DNA from: Oligoflexia bacterium
GTDB taxonomy: Bacteria > Bdellovibrionota > UBA1018
DNA: 64,000 bases
Direction: 5' to 3'
Assembly (NCBI GenBank): GCA_014376785.1
Contig: JACMQW010000098.1
Coordinates: 23,689 to 87,688, forward strand
The notes under the pieces are model-generated. The model was not told where the DNA came from, ran no database searches, and saw only the letters and a list, made by a program, of their open reading frames with translations. A program made the translations under genes and the position numbers. This document shows, one piece after another, positions 49,419 to 58,711 of the stretch; within the stretch, counting starts at the first letter, position 1; each line of letters starts with the position of its first letter.

Positions 49419-49931
49419 ATGAAGCTTTCCCACCCAGAAAATCGCTCATTTCGCTTTCATGCAAAACACGCCCACTTAGTGCCCGTATTTGGGGAAAGCT
49501 GGTTTGCGCTGAGGGCTGAAGCGTTTGCCCGCTTCTTTGGAACGCCCCTCTTTTTGGTCGGGCAGACGATCATCGTCTTGATTTGGATATTACTGAACAG
49601 CTTTGGTCTGACTCATTTCGATCTTTATCCGTTTATCTTGCTGAACCTCGCTTTCAGTTTGCAGGCTGCTTATGCAGCGCCCTTGATCTTACTGGCCCAA
49701 ACGAGGCAGGCCGACCGAGACACCGCCCATGCAAAAGCGGACGCCGAACATCGAGAGTCTTTGGCTGCGGAAAACTCAGCCGCTCAACACTCGATTGCCG
49801 CCCAAACGGACCTCATCCTCGAACTCATGCAACAAAACACGCGCCTCACCGAGACGACGAAAGGACTCAGCGAAGAAATTCGAAATCTCAGCGCATCGAT
49901 GCATCGAAAACTCCAATGTGACTTACAGTGA
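49419..49931 (+). CDS. DUF1003 membrane protein
   Basis: 170 residues. Two membrane helices (about 40-60 and 68-92) contain the DUF1003 phrases LFLVGQTIIVLIWILLNSFG and FDLYPFILLNLAFSLQAAYAAPLILLAQ, followed by RQADRDTAHAKAD. The C-terminal part is a helical, Gln/Glu-rich cytoplasmic tail. The family is of unknown function and is often found in stress or resistance loci. Confidence 0.87.
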   Translation: MKLSHPENRSFRFHAKHAHLVPVFGESWFALRAEAFARFFGTPLFLVGQTIIVLIWILLNSFGLTHFDLYPFILLNLAFSLQAAYAAPLILLAQTRQADRDTAHAKADAEHRESLAAENSAAQHSIAAQTDLILELMQQNTRLTETTKGLSEEIRNLSASMHRKLQCDLQ

Positions 49932-50021
49932 ACTTTCACTTGAATGTGTTGAATTAAATTCTGACCATTAACGGACGACCTCATCGTTGTTACACGGCTG
50001 TCACCACGGTATTCACTTTGA

Positions 50022-50073
50022 GAAAAAATGAAAAACGCGAAGAACGGACGCAGTGAGCGTTCATTCTTCGCGT
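50022..50073 (-). terminator. Intrinsic terminator of the small basic protein gene
   Basis: Minus-strand hairpin ACGCGAAGAA...TTCTTCGCGT with an inner ACGC/GCGT stem around TCACT, then TTTTCATTTTTT. It is strong and lies about 30 bases after the small gene's stop. Confidence 0.75.
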
Positions 50074-50099
50074 CGGATAGAAATTTGATTTCGAGAGTT

Positions 50100-50228
50100 C
50101 TATTTCTTTTTTGTAGCCGGAGCTTGCTTCGCGGCAGCCGCATCCCTTTTTTTAGAGTCGGCACTTTTGTCTTTTGCCTTTTTTTGGGACGCTTGTTTCT
50201 GCTGAGACTTTGGTGATTTATCGCCCAT
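50100..50228 (-). CDS. Small basic protein (42 residues)
   Basis: A short frame from ATG 50228, with AAAGGAAA seven bases upstream, to TAG at 50100. The sequence starts MGDKSPKSQQKQ and continues as a Lys/Ala/Gln-rich helix to ATKKK. This start resembles a widespread family of small hypothetical basic proteins (MGDKSPKS...). Presence of its own SD and a strong terminator supports a real gene. Function unknown; nucleic-acid binding is possible from its charge. It is below the usual length cutoff of gene callers. Confidence 0.72.
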   Translation of the reverse strand: MGDKSPKSQQKQASQKKAKDKSADSKKRDAAAAKQAPATKKK

Positions 50229-50446
50229 GGTGAATTTCCTTTGTTTATTGGATCCATTAGACCATGCCTGATTTTGCGTCGATCACCTAAATCTGAATAA
50301 GGGACTAACATCTGTTAATTGCCTGACAATGAACCGCTATCCCCCGAATAGCTTGTCCTGGTCTCTGATTTGCAGTCACATCTACGCCGATCGCAAATTG
50401 AGACCTTTTGACATTTTCGCCCTCGCGGTCAATGGTGAGTGCACTT

Positions 50447-52693
50447 ATGAAATATCGATTCATGGCCCTGATTCTTCTCTTTTCCACACTTGCTTACGCA
50501 GAGTTGAAAGATAAGAAAGGTCCGGAGCCCAAGCCGGGCGCGCAGGCGGCATTTGATTTCGATTATGAGTTCGGACGACCGATTCGACCGGATGAGGAAA
50601 CCTATAATCAGTACCGAAAAGCTCACGCAGAACATGCGGAGAAACAAATGGGACTTTCCGCGGCAGCTGTCGGTGACGGGATGGATACTTGGCACTGGTG
50701 GGTCGGGGTCGATAACCCCGGGTTCTGGCAGGACCTCGTCAATTTAACCGGAGGCAAAGAGAATGCGACTGGACTGAGGTTAGATTTTCTCAGAGTCGTG
50801 ATGTCCGTGCCTCGAGCGGAACGATTCAAACGTCTCGGACTCATCAATGATCCGGACACCGTCGAGGCGGATAAGCCCGATCAGTTCGGGCTGAAGATTG
50901 ACCGCATGAAAGATGGAGCTCTCCAATGGGATCCTGAAAAATTTGGGTATTCGTCTGGGGTGATCGGCCTCCAACTTTTTAAGAATAAAGACTTCGATCC
51001 TAAGAAGTGGAACGCAGAAACTTATTTGAACGATGCCAAAGGAATGCAGCCCCCTTATAAAATCGGGATGTCCTGCGTATTTTGTCACATCGGAATGAAT
51101 CCCCTGAATCCACCGGATAACCCGGCCGACCCTAAGTGGGAAAACCTCACCTCCACGATCGGTAACCAATACCTGAGGGAAGGCCTAACCTTTGGTGAAA
51201 CGATCGAGCACCAATCGATCATCTACCAATACATGGCGACCCAAGAACCCGGAACGAGTGAAACGTCGCGGTTCCCCACGGATTCCATCAACAACCCCAC
51301 CAACATCAACTCCATTTTCAGGTTACGCGACCGCTTGAAAGTTGCGCACGTGGAAAAAATCACCCCGGCCCAAGCGACGCTGATTAAATCGATGTATAAA
51401 AACGCGGGCCTTGAACTCGATAATATCGGAGGAGCGCTGGGGGGGACCGAAAAAGAACCTACGCTTAAAGTTCCCCACATCTTAACCGATGGTTCTGACT
51501 CGATGGGTATCCTGATGGCCTCCGTTCGCGTCTATGTGAATGAAGGACTGATGCATAAAGAATGGTATGATTCCTGGCCCGTGAACCCTTGGAAAATGAC
51601 CAAAAGCGTTTTGAGAGGGTTTAAACCCGCAGAATTCGACATCATCGAGAAATGGCGGAAAGATCCGAACTCGCCCTGGATGCAGACGGAACGCCGGATG
51701 CCGAACATGGCAACGTTTTTGATGTCCTACGATGGCTTCCCTCTCGCTGATGCAAAAAATGGAAAGTCCTATTTGAAGAACAACCCTAAATTATTAAACC
51801 GTGGAAAAATTGCATTCGCGGAAAATTGCGCGTCTTGCCACAGCAGTAAAAGTCCGGACTCTACGATTACTGACCCCGTTCTGAGAAAAAAAGCCTGGAA
51901 GGAACTCGTCCTTTCCGATGATTTCTTGGATCACAATTACCTGTCAGACGACCAACGCCATGCTTACTCGGAGATTGGAACCAACATTCAGCGCTCCGAA
52001 GGGACGAATGCAATGCGAGGATCTACCTGGGGTCAGATGTCGAGCCAGACTTATAAAGATCAGCGTAAAGAACAAATCACAGTGAAAAATCTGTATAATC
52101 CGCTTACCGGAACTTACGACCTCGAATGGAAGGGACCAAACGCTTATTACCGAACTCCCACTCTGGTAAGCATCTGGGCTACCGCTCCGTACTTTCACAA
52201 CAACTCTTTAGGTCTGTATAATGGAGATCCATCCGTGAAGGGGCGAATGGACGCCTTCGAAGATGGAATGACGAAACTCCTCACACCGAATAAACGGCTC
52301 GGTGTAAGATCCATTAAAGTCACTTCCACCGTCACGACACTTCCGGATGCATTTCCAGGCTTTAAAGCGAAACATCCGTACTTCGATGAGATGAAACTGA
52401 AGCTTCTGGAGTTTCCGGTCGGAACTCCGGTTAATTTAATGATGAGTTTGAATCCGAAACACTTTCCCTCGCTCATCGCAGCGTATGTGAAAGGAGTGGT
52501 GGCTGGAAGACCTGAAAAAGAATTTCCAGGTCTTGTCGACCGACGGCGCAAAGCAGGAATAGAGGCCGTGAAGAAAAAAATGCTGGAGCTGAACACCGTT
52601 CCCGACTTTATCGAAGACCGCGGTCACACCTTTGGTTCAGATCTAAGTGATGAAGACAAATTAGCCCTCATTGAATACATGAAGCGGTTTTAG
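50447..52693 (+). CDS. Exported di-heme c-type cytochrome-like oxidase/oxygenase
   Basis: 748 residues from ATG 50447 (GGTGAG seven bases upstream), with a signal peptide ending TLAYA. Two heme c attachment sites are present: CVFCH at residues 210-214 and CASCH at 461-465. The overall plan (long proteins with two widely spaced CxxCH motifs and a C-terminal 'YYRTPTLVSIWATAPYFHN' block) resembles the MauG/CcpA-type and RoxA-type di-heme families. It acts in the periplasm. It begins an operon with a cupredoxin, an aldehyde dehydrogenase and a photolyase, so it may make an aldehyde, as RoxA does. Confidence 0.75.
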   Translation: MKYRFMALILLFSTLAYAELKDKKGPEPKPGAQAAFDFDYEFGRPIRPDEETYNQYRKAHAEHAEKQMGLSAAAVGDGMDTWHWWVGVDNPGFWQDLVNLTGGKENATGLRLDFLRVVMSVPRAERFKRLGLINDPDTVEADKPDQFGLKIDRMKDGALQWDPEKFGYSSGVIGLQLFKNKDFDPKKWNAETYLNDAKGMQPPYKIGMSCVFCHIGMNPLNPPDNPADPKWENLTSTIGNQYLREGLTFGETIEHQSIIYQYMATQEPGTSETSRFPTDSINNPTNINSIFRLRDRLKVAHVEKITPAQATLIKSMYKNAGLELDNIGGALGGTEKEPTLKVPHILTDGSDSMGILMASVRVYVNEGLMHKEWYDSWPVNPWKMTKSVLRGFKPAEFDIIEKWRKDPNSPWMQTERRMPNMATFLMSYDGFPLADAKNGKSYLKNNPKLLNRGKIAFAENCASCHSSKSPDSTITDPVLRKKAWKELVLSDDFLDHNYLSDDQRHAYSEIGTNIQRSEGTNAMRGSTWGQMSSQTYKDQRKEQITVKNLYNPLTGTYDLEWKGPNAYYRTPTLVSIWATAPYFHNNSLGLYNGDPSVKGRMDAFEDGMTKLLTPNKRLGVRSIKVTSTVTTLPDAFPGFKAKHPYFDEMKLKLLEFPVGTPVNLMMSLNPKHFPSLIAAYVKGVVAGRPEKEFPGLVDRRRKAGIEAVKKKMLELNTVPDFIEDRGHTFGSDLSDEDKLALIEYMKRF

Positions 52694-52710
52694 AAAAGGA
52701 AATAGAAACG

Positions 52711-53037
52711 ATGAAACTTTCTAAAGTGGTGAACGCAGCGATCTTCTTGAGCTTTATCTTCTTCACTACTGGAGCCCAAGCTAAACAAATAGAAGTTCAG
52801 ATGAAAAGCATCAGCTATTCCCCAAAACTCATAGCGATCCATTCAGGTGACTCTGTGGTTTGGAAAAATGTTTCATACTCCGAGCACTCCGCTTCTGGAG
52901 AAACTTTCGACACAAGCTCCGTCGAACCTAAACACAAATCGAAAGCGATTCTTTTCGAAAAACCGGGCACCTATACTTATCACTGTAAAGTCCATGGCAC
53001 GACGATGAATGGAACCATTAAGGTGGAATCGAAATGA
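52711..53037 (+). CDS. Exported cupredoxin (plastocyanin-like)
   Basis: 108 residues with a signal peptide ending TTGAQA. Type 1 copper ligands are in place: His59 (SEHSA), Cys92 and His95 (YHCKVHG) and Met99. The fold should be a small blue copper electron carrier in the periplasm. It follows the di-heme protein by 17 bases and may transfer electrons to or from it. It overlaps the aldehyde dehydrogenase gene by four bases. Confidence 0.88.
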   Translation: MKLSKVVNAAIFLSFIFFTTGAQAKQIEVQMKSISYSPKLIAIHSGDSVVWKNVSYSEHSASGETFDTSSVEPKHKSKAILFEKPGTYTYHCKVHGTTMNGTIKVESK

Positions 53038-54413
53038 AACCAGGATTCGAAGCGGAGCTCAACCAGACCTACGCGGCTATTCGGAAGTCTCTGAAGACCA
53101 GCCCCCGTGGTTACGAGTGGCGACGTCAGCAGCTTCTCGCACTTAAATTATTGCTGGTCGAAAATGAAAAATCTATCAATGACGCATTATGGGCTGATTT
53201 TCATAAAGGCGCTTTCGAGGCAGCCGCCACGGAACAAGGGATTGTCATTTCAGAAATCGACTTTGTTTTAGAGAATCTCGAAACTTGGATGGAGCCTATC
53301 TCAGTCTCGACCCCCCTCTTTAACCAGATCGGCACCTCTGAAATTCGTCACGACCCGTTCGGTGTCACGCTTGTCATCGGCGCTTGGAACTATCCGATTA
53401 ACCTCCTGCTCGCCCCGGTGGTTGGCGCATTGAGCGGCGGTAACGCCGTCATTCTAAAACCATCCGAGATTTCTGCGAATGTTGCGAAATTGATTGGCGA
53501 ACTCATTCCCAAGTACTTAGACAAAAATCTCATCGCCGTGGTCCAGGGTGGACCGGATGAGACGGAAATTCTTCTGAAGTTAAAATTTGATCTCATTTTC
53601 TTCACCGGAAGCGGAAAAGTCGGAACCATCGTTGCGGAAAAAGCGGCAAAATCACTCACGCCGACGATCCTTGAACTGGGAGGAAAGTCGCCCGCACTCG
53701 TGTTGGCCGACGCCGATATCAAGGTGACCGCTAAACGACTCGTGTGGGGAAAATTCATGAACGCAGGCCAAACTTGCGTGGCACCCGACTACCTGCTCGT
53801 CCAACCTTCAGTAAAAAAGGAACTGTTGAGCGAGATGATCGCCTGCATCCAGGAATTTTACGGGGAACAAATTCAAGAAAATAAGGATTACTGCCGCATC
53901 ATTAACGAAAGAAATTTTGATCGCTTGGTTGGATTATTAGAGGGCAGTAAAATCTTATTTGGCGGAAAGAGCGACCGCGCGAGCCGATTCATTTCACCGA
54001 CTCTGCTCGAATCAAAACCTGAATCGAAAGCCATGTCAGAAGAAATATTCGGACCTATTCTCCCCATTTTAGAGATTTCCGAACTCAGCCAGATGATCGA
54101 GTTTGTGAATGAACGACCAAAGCCTTTAGCGCTCTATGTTTTTGGTCACGATTTGGGAAATATCGACCGAGTGCTCGAGGAAACTTCCTCGGGCGGGGTC
54201 AGCGTGAATGACGTCATCATGCACATGGCCTCACCGAATTTACCTTTTGGAGGGGTCGGCGCCAGTGGGATGGGCAACTACCACGGCGAATATAGTTTCC
54301 GAGCGTTCACCCACGAAAAAAGCGTTTTGAAAAAATCCACTCTGATCGATGTGCCGCTTCGATATGCTCCGTATACCGATTCGAAGATTAAATGGATTAA
54401 GCGGCTGATTTAG
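53034..54413 (+). CDS. NAD(P)-dependent aldehyde dehydrogenase
   Basis: 459 residues, the length of class 3-type aldehyde dehydrogenases. Key residues are the catalytic Glu in TILELGGKSPALVL (about 215), the nucleophile Cys in NAGQTCVAPDYLL (about 249), and FFTGSGKVG for cofactor binding. EEIFGPILPIL completes the ALDH pattern. It oxidises aldehydes to acids. Co-translation with the cupredoxin suggests that it handles an aldehyde made in the same pathway. Confidence 0.9.
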   Translation: MKPGFEAELNQTYAAIRKSLKTSPRGYEWRRQQLLALKLLLVENEKSINDALWADFHKGAFEAAATEQGIVISEIDFVLENLETWMEPISVSTPLFNQIGTSEIRHDPFGVTLVIGAWNYPINLLLAPVVGALSGGNAVILKPSEISANVAKLIGELIPKYLDKNLIAVVQGGPDETEILLKLKFDLIFFTGSGKVGTIVAEKAAKSLTPTILELGGKSPALVLADADIKVTAKRLVWGKFMNAGQTCVAPDYLLVQPSVKKELLSEMIACIQEFYGEQIQENKDYCRIINERNFDRLVGLLEGSKILFGGKSDRASRFISPTLLESKPESKAMSEEIFGPILPILEISELSQMIEFVNERPKPLALYVFGHDLGNIDRVLEETSSGGVSVNDVIMHMASPNLPFGGVGASGMGNYHGEYSFRAFTHEKSVLKKSTLIDVPLRYAPYTDSKIKWIKRLI

Positions 54414-54424
54414 AGAGGTGAAAC

Positions 54425-55936
54425 ATGAGAGCCAATAGCCTCAAGCTTATTTTGGGAAATCAGCTTTTTTCTGGCTACTACTCCGATGGCCCGTGTCTCA
54501 TGATCGAAGACCGGAGCATTGCGCAGAGTTACCGCTACCACCAGACAAGAATCCTCCATCAATTCGTCTGCATGCGCGAATTCCGAGATGAACTCAAGAA
54601 AAATGAAATCCAGGTGGACTATTTCGAATATCCGGAATCGCTCCAACTTGGAGAAGAAAGTTTCTTCGCTAGGGTAGAATCAACCCTGAAAAAGTATGAA
54701 ACGAACCAACTGATCACCTGCCGCATTCCGGATGTTTCATTTCGAGAGAAGATGATTCGATGGGCGACTCTTAAGAAAATAGATCTCAAATTCGAACCCT
54801 CTCCCCAGTTCATGGTGAACGACGACTTTTTCACGGCCTATCTCAGTTCCCATAAAAAACCATTCATGAAGACATTTTACGAAAGGGTTCGCCTCGATCA
54901 TAAAATACTGCTCACAGAAAATGGCAAGCCCGCTGGAGGACAATGGAGTTTTGATACAGAAAATCGGAAGAAATTAGCTAAAAATTTAAACATTCCTCCA
55001 TTGCCGCGAGTGCCCAATTCGAAACACTTCGATTCAGTCCAGTCGCTGATTAAAAAATATTTTTCAGACCACCCAGGAACGCTTCCAAACAAAGAAGAAG
55101 GACTCTGGATCCCTTCGACTAGAAAGGTCGCTCTCCTATTTCTCCAAAATTTTTTAGAATATCGATTCGAACAGTTCGGCCCCTATGAGGATGCGCTCAG
55201 CTCTCAGGAAGACTTCATCTTTCACTCAGCGCTTTCTCCGCTTTTGAACATCGGCTTGCTTAACCCTTTAGAGGTCGTGGAAGAGGCTTTACGCTACGCT
55301 GAGAAAAACAGAGTTCCACTCGCCTCCCTTGAAGGATTTATTCGGCAGATCCTGGGATGGCGGGAATTCGTTCATGGGATCCACCAGAACTTTCATTCTT
55401 ACCAATCTAAATTTAATTACTTTGGTCACCGGCGCACGATGAAAGAATGCTGGTATGACGGGAGTACCGGTCTCCCACCTTTGGATGACTCCATTAAAAA
55501 AGCGAATCGCTTGGGATACAATCATCACATCGAAAGATTAATGGTTCTGAGCAGTACGATGCTCATGACCGAGCTCGACCCGAGAGAGGTTCATCGGTGG
55601 TTTATGGAAATGTATCTCGATTCCTACGAGTGGGTCATGGGTCCGAATGTTTACGGAATGGGGCAGTTTAGTGACGGGGGAATCTTCGCAACGAAACCCT
55701 ACGTATCCGGCTCGAATTACATCTTGAAGATGAGTTCCTACCCTAAGGGTGAATGGTGTGAGATTTGGGATGGTCTTTATTGGAGTTTCATCGAAAAGAA
55801 CCGTGATACATTTTCGAAGAACCCAAGAATGGCAATGATCGCAAAGTTACTCGATAAAATGGACTTGGCTAAGAAACAGCGAATTTTCACATTGGCCGAT
55901 CGATTCAAGGACCACGTTTCAACAGCGGCTTCCTAG
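54425..55936 (+). CDS. FeS-BCP/PhrB-type photolyase-like protein lacking two cluster cysteines
   Basis: 503 residues, start at ATG 54425 with GAGGTG five bases upstream. The N-terminal antenna-type Rossmann half (LKLILGNQLFSGYYSDG) and the FAD-binding helical half (RQILGWREFVHGIH, NHHIERLMVLSSTMLMTELDP, DSYEWVMGPNVYGMGQF) identify the prokaryotic 6-4 photolyase group. That group usually has a [4Fe-4S] cluster held by four Cys, two in a CxxC after 'NYI..MS.Y'. Here that place reads SSYPKGEWCEIW, so only two expected Cys (in ECWYDG and EWCEIW) remain. It is 11 bases after the aldehyde dehydrogenase gene. Confidence 0.83.
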   Translation: MRANSLKLILGNQLFSGYYSDGPCLMIEDRSIAQSYRYHQTRILHQFVCMREFRDELKKNEIQVDYFEYPESLQLGEESFFARVESTLKKYETNQLITCRIPDVSFREKMIRWATLKKIDLKFEPSPQFMVNDDFFTAYLSSHKKPFMKTFYERVRLDHKILLTENGKPAGGQWSFDTENRKKLAKNLNIPPLPRVPNSKHFDSVQSLIKKYFSDHPGTLPNKEEGLWIPSTRKVALLFLQNFLEYRFEQFGPYEDALSSQEDFIFHSALSPLLNIGLLNPLEVVEEALRYAEKNRVPLASLEGFIRQILGWREFVHGIHQNFHSYQSKFNYFGHRRTMKECWYDGSTGLPPLDDSIKKANRLGYNHHIERLMVLSSTMLMTELDPREVHRWFMEMYLDSYEWVMGPNVYGMGQFSDGGIFATKPYVSGSNYILKMSSYPKGEWCEIWDGLYWSFIEKNRDTFSKNPRMAMIAKLLDKMDLAKKQRIFTLADRFKDHVSTAAS

Positions 55937-55998
55937 GTAGAATAGATTTCGAAATCCGATTCGTTGGCGGAGATGAGACCAGCATTTTGCAAAAAATT

Positions 55999-56421
55999 TT
56001 AGAGGTCGTTTACCATAGATAATGCGGTCGCTAGCGAAGCGCGAATTCGCTCACGAATCTCTATCAATTCACACTCTTCCAACCTTAACTTTTCGCGGGT
56101 GAAATTGAGATCTTGAGCAGAACTTATCGGCACGAGGTGGAGGTGAGCATGCCGAGTCTCCAGTCCGATCACTGCAACCCCGACTTTTTTGCATGTCACA
56201 GACATCTCAATGGCCTTCGCAATCGGCTTTGAAAAAACCAGAAGTGAACTCAACGCCCCATCAGCCAAATCAAACAGACCGTCTTTCGCTTCTTTAGCGA
56301 CAACCACAACATGCCCAAGCACAAGCGGCTTGGTTTCCAAAACGGCTAGAAAATATTCGTTTTCAGTTAGAATCCATTCGCGGTCGCTTCCATCAATGAG
56401 CCGAGAAAAGGGAGAAGTCAT
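55999..56421 (-). CDS. HIT-family protein
   Basis: 140 residues. The histidine triad HAHLHLVPI (HxHxH) is present near residue 90, within the pattern GLETRHAHLHLVP; upstream LVLGHVVVVAKEAKDGLFDL matches the family. HIT proteins hydrolyse nucleotidyl phosphoramidates or dinucleotides. It starts two bases after the flavin monooxygenase gene and is the last gene of the isonitrile operon. A role in that pathway is unproven. Confidence 0.85.
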   Translation of the reverse strand: MTSPFSRLIDGSDREWILTENEYFLAVLETKPLVLGHVVVVAKEAKDGLFDLADGALSSLLVFSKPIAKAIEMSVTCKKVGVAVIGLETRHAHLHLVPISSAQDLNFTREKLRLEECELIEIRERIRASLATALSMVNDL

Positions 56422-56423
56422 GG

Positions 56424-57878
56424 CTAAGAGGATAACATCGAGTTTGACAGAAGTTCAGAAATCTCAGCCGCGTCGAGATCACAGGCAGAATCGATGGTTG
56501 AATCAGGGCGCACCAGTATCACCTGCTCCCTGTAGGGGCATTCCTCTGCCCAGTAACTGCCACTTTCTGAATGGGAAGAAATCTGAATCACATTCACGTC
56601 GCTTGGCAGATCGAGATCAAGCCTCGCTTCTCCAAAGACGAGTAAAGTGAACCGATCGTATTTCAGCAGGGAATAGAGTCGAGTCTTCACCGTTCCTAAA
56701 AATAACTCGAAATCAAAAATCCGTGATCCGCTCAGGCCTTGCTCTCCGTAACGGACTCCCATGCCGGTGATGTTGCCCGCGCGCTTCCGCACGATTTCGA
56801 GGTAGTCCTGCGCATGAGTTCCCTCCTCCGAGTACCGAGTCGAGCGAACAAGCTCGCCCGATGTCTCGACCACACTGAGCGCCACGGGTTTTCGCTCGGA
56901 CTCATAGCTCTCTAGAAGTTTCAGTCCCGCGCCGCTTTGGATCGCCCGACGCAGTTTCCAGATCAAATTAAATGCGTCTGAAAGACCCGTATTCAAGCCT
57001 TGTCCCCCATTGACGGAATGAATGTGACAAGCGTCACCGGCTAAAAAAACTCGGTTCTGTTCAGAAAATCGCTCTGCTACCGATTCCTTTACGGAAAATT
57101 GAGAAAACCACACCACTTCGCGGAACTTCAGCGTGTGCGGCGCCATTGCACGATTAATTTTAGCAACCGCTTCCTCTAGCGTAAATTCATTCTTGTCCAT
57201 GCGGACATAAAATCGGTCGATCGTCCCTTCTCGGGGGATCCAAGCCACATCAGAGGTCTCCGCCTGAAATACAATGATTTCAGGTACTTTCGGAAAATCA
57301 CTCTCGATTACTCCGTCGATTACCGCCCAGACGAGTTCAGGGCGAGAAATCTGAAAAGGAATTTTAAAAAAGTCTCGCACGAAAGACCGAGAACCATCCG
57401 CACCGATGACGAACTTTGAGTGGATTCTCTCCCCATCCGCAAGTTGAGTCAGGCATCCATCTTCGCCAACCTGAACATCAACCACTGGCGCAAACCTGCG
57501 GGGAGCGGCACCTAAGTTTCGAAGTTTAGAATCTAAAAGCTGTTCAAGGTAGGACTGTCCAAGCATTAAAAAGTGGCGATGCAAACAACCTTCGAGATTA
57601 TCCCACCACGACGATTGGCGGGAAATCATTTTTCCATCCGCCCAAATAGAACTCGTATTGCAAGGCTTACCAAGCGGATAGAGTTCGTCGAAAAGTCCTA
57701 CCGTTTCCAAAAGCTGCAACGTGCGTGCATTCAGTGCGTCCGCCCGCCCAACCTGAAGCGGTCCAGCAGATCGATCCAATACGACGGTTCGCAACCCACA
57801 GAGTTGCCCAAGGTAAGCACACATCAGACCCACCGGACCTGCGCCCACAATCAAGATATCGGTTTCATGAAAACTCAT
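56424..57878 (-). CDS. Class A FAD-dependent monooxygenase (phenol hydroxylase type)
   Basis: 484 residues. The FAD motif GAGPVG is at 12-17, the DG motif GADGSRS at 159-165 and the GD motif GDACHIHSVNGGQGLN at 281-296, all typical of PheA/TfdB and PHBH-like single-component aromatic hydroxylases. NAD(P)H-dependent ring hydroxylation is predicted. It overlaps isnB by four bases (ATGA), placing it in the isonitrile pathway, where it may hydroxylate the phenol ring of a tyrosine-derived vinyl isonitrile. PvcC of Pseudomonas has a similar formal role but belongs to another flavoprotein family. Confidence 0.87.
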   Translation of the reverse strand: MSFHETDILIVGAGPVGLMCAYLGQLCGLRTVVLDRSAGPLQVGRADALNARTLQLLETVGLFDELYPLGKPCNTSSIWADGKMISRQSSWWDNLEGCLHRHFLMLGQSYLEQLLDSKLRNLGAAPRRFAPVVDVQVGEDGCLTQLADGERIHSKFVIGADGSRSFVRDFFKIPFQISRPELVWAVIDGVIESDFPKVPEIIVFQAETSDVAWIPREGTIDRFYVRMDKNEFTLEEAVAKINRAMAPHTLKFREVVWFSQFSVKESVAERFSEQNRVFLAGDACHIHSVNGGQGLNTGLSDAFNLIWKLRRAIQSGAGLKLLESYESERKPVALSVVETSGELVRSTRYSEEGTHAQDYLEIVRKRAGNITGMGVRYGEQGLSGSRIFDFELFLGTVKTRLYSLLKYDRFTLLVFGEARLDLDLPSDVNVIQISSHSESGSYWAEECPYREQVILVRPDSTIDSACDLDAAEISELLSNSMLSS

Positions 57879-58711
57879 TGGTGGGAAACCAGACGTGGAT
57901 TATCTAGAGGAACCTGGCTTAAGACATGCACCCGCCTCAGATGCCGTGGCGCTTTTGTGTTGAACCCTTCCCGTCCATGCAAGAGTGAAAAATTATCCGC
58001 AATCACCAAATCACCCGTCTGCCATTCATGCGCATAGAAATTTTCCGGCGCGTAGAGCGTTTCTCGCAAGCTCCGGTGGCATTCAGCGATTTCATCGGGA
58101 CTTCCCCCCGTAAAATCAAGCGCTGGAGGATTTAGAAACTTTTCAAATTCCTCTCTCGGTGGCTCATTGTAGCGAATGACTGGAAAACCCCGAAAGGGAT
58201 GAGTATCCACGATCGGAGAAATCGTCTTACTCTGATAAAACTCCATTTTCCGCTCATAACTTCCCGTCACTTTTTCCCAGAGCGCGCGCGTCCGAGCGGG
58301 AGCGTTTTCAAGTGCCGAAACGGTGTTTGAAAACGTCGTCCGACCTCTTTGGCCGGAAAGCGGTGCACTCACGCAATGGAAGATTTGGAACTCAGGAACC
58401 TGCGGGCGATACATCCCATCCCAGTGCAGAGGTACGGCGTTATTATCAAAAATGTGGTCTTCTGGATGAGGCTGCTCGACGAGCTCGAGGATTTTACCAA
58501 AAGGCCAGATGCTAATCACTCCCCACCGCTCACAATAACTGGATAGTTCTTCCCCACCTTGAAAACTTTGAAACCCCCGCAATACGACTAAGCGCTCTTG
58601 CCAAACCAGCTCTCTCAAAAATCCGATCTCTAGATCATGGATGCTTTGTTCAGGGTGGGTCGGCTCCACAAAGACACCGAACGAATCTCCTCGAGTGATT
58701 TTAGTTTTCAT
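57875..58711 (-). CDS. Fe(II)/2-oxoglutarate oxygenase, isonitrile-pathway (PvcB/IsnB) type
   Basis: 278 residues of the TauD/TfdA fold. Iron ligands are H96 and D98 (LHWDGMY) and the distal H245 (SLLHGREGF), with Arg258/260 (HLRRVHV) for 2-oxoglutarate. Its start lies inside the isocyanide synthase gene (11-base overlap), which strongly predicts the PvcB/IsnB role: oxidative decarboxylation of an amino-acid isonitrile to a vinyl isonitrile, or hydroxylation of it. Neighbours on the other side are the flavin monooxygenase and HIT genes. Confidence 0.87.
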   Translation of the reverse strand: MKTKITRGDSFGVFVEPTHPEQSIHDLEIGFLRELVWQERLVVLRGFQSFQGGEELSSYCERWGVISIWPFGKILELVEQPHPEDHIFDNNAVPLHWDGMYRPQVPEFQIFHCVSAPLSGQRGRTTFSNTVSALENAPARTRALWEKVTGSYERKMEFYQSKTISPIVDTHPFRGFPVIRYNEPPREEFEKFLNPPALDFTGGSPDEIAECHRSLRETLYAPENFYAHEWQTGDLVIADNFSLLHGREGFNTKAPRHLRRVHVLSQVPLDNPRLVSHQ

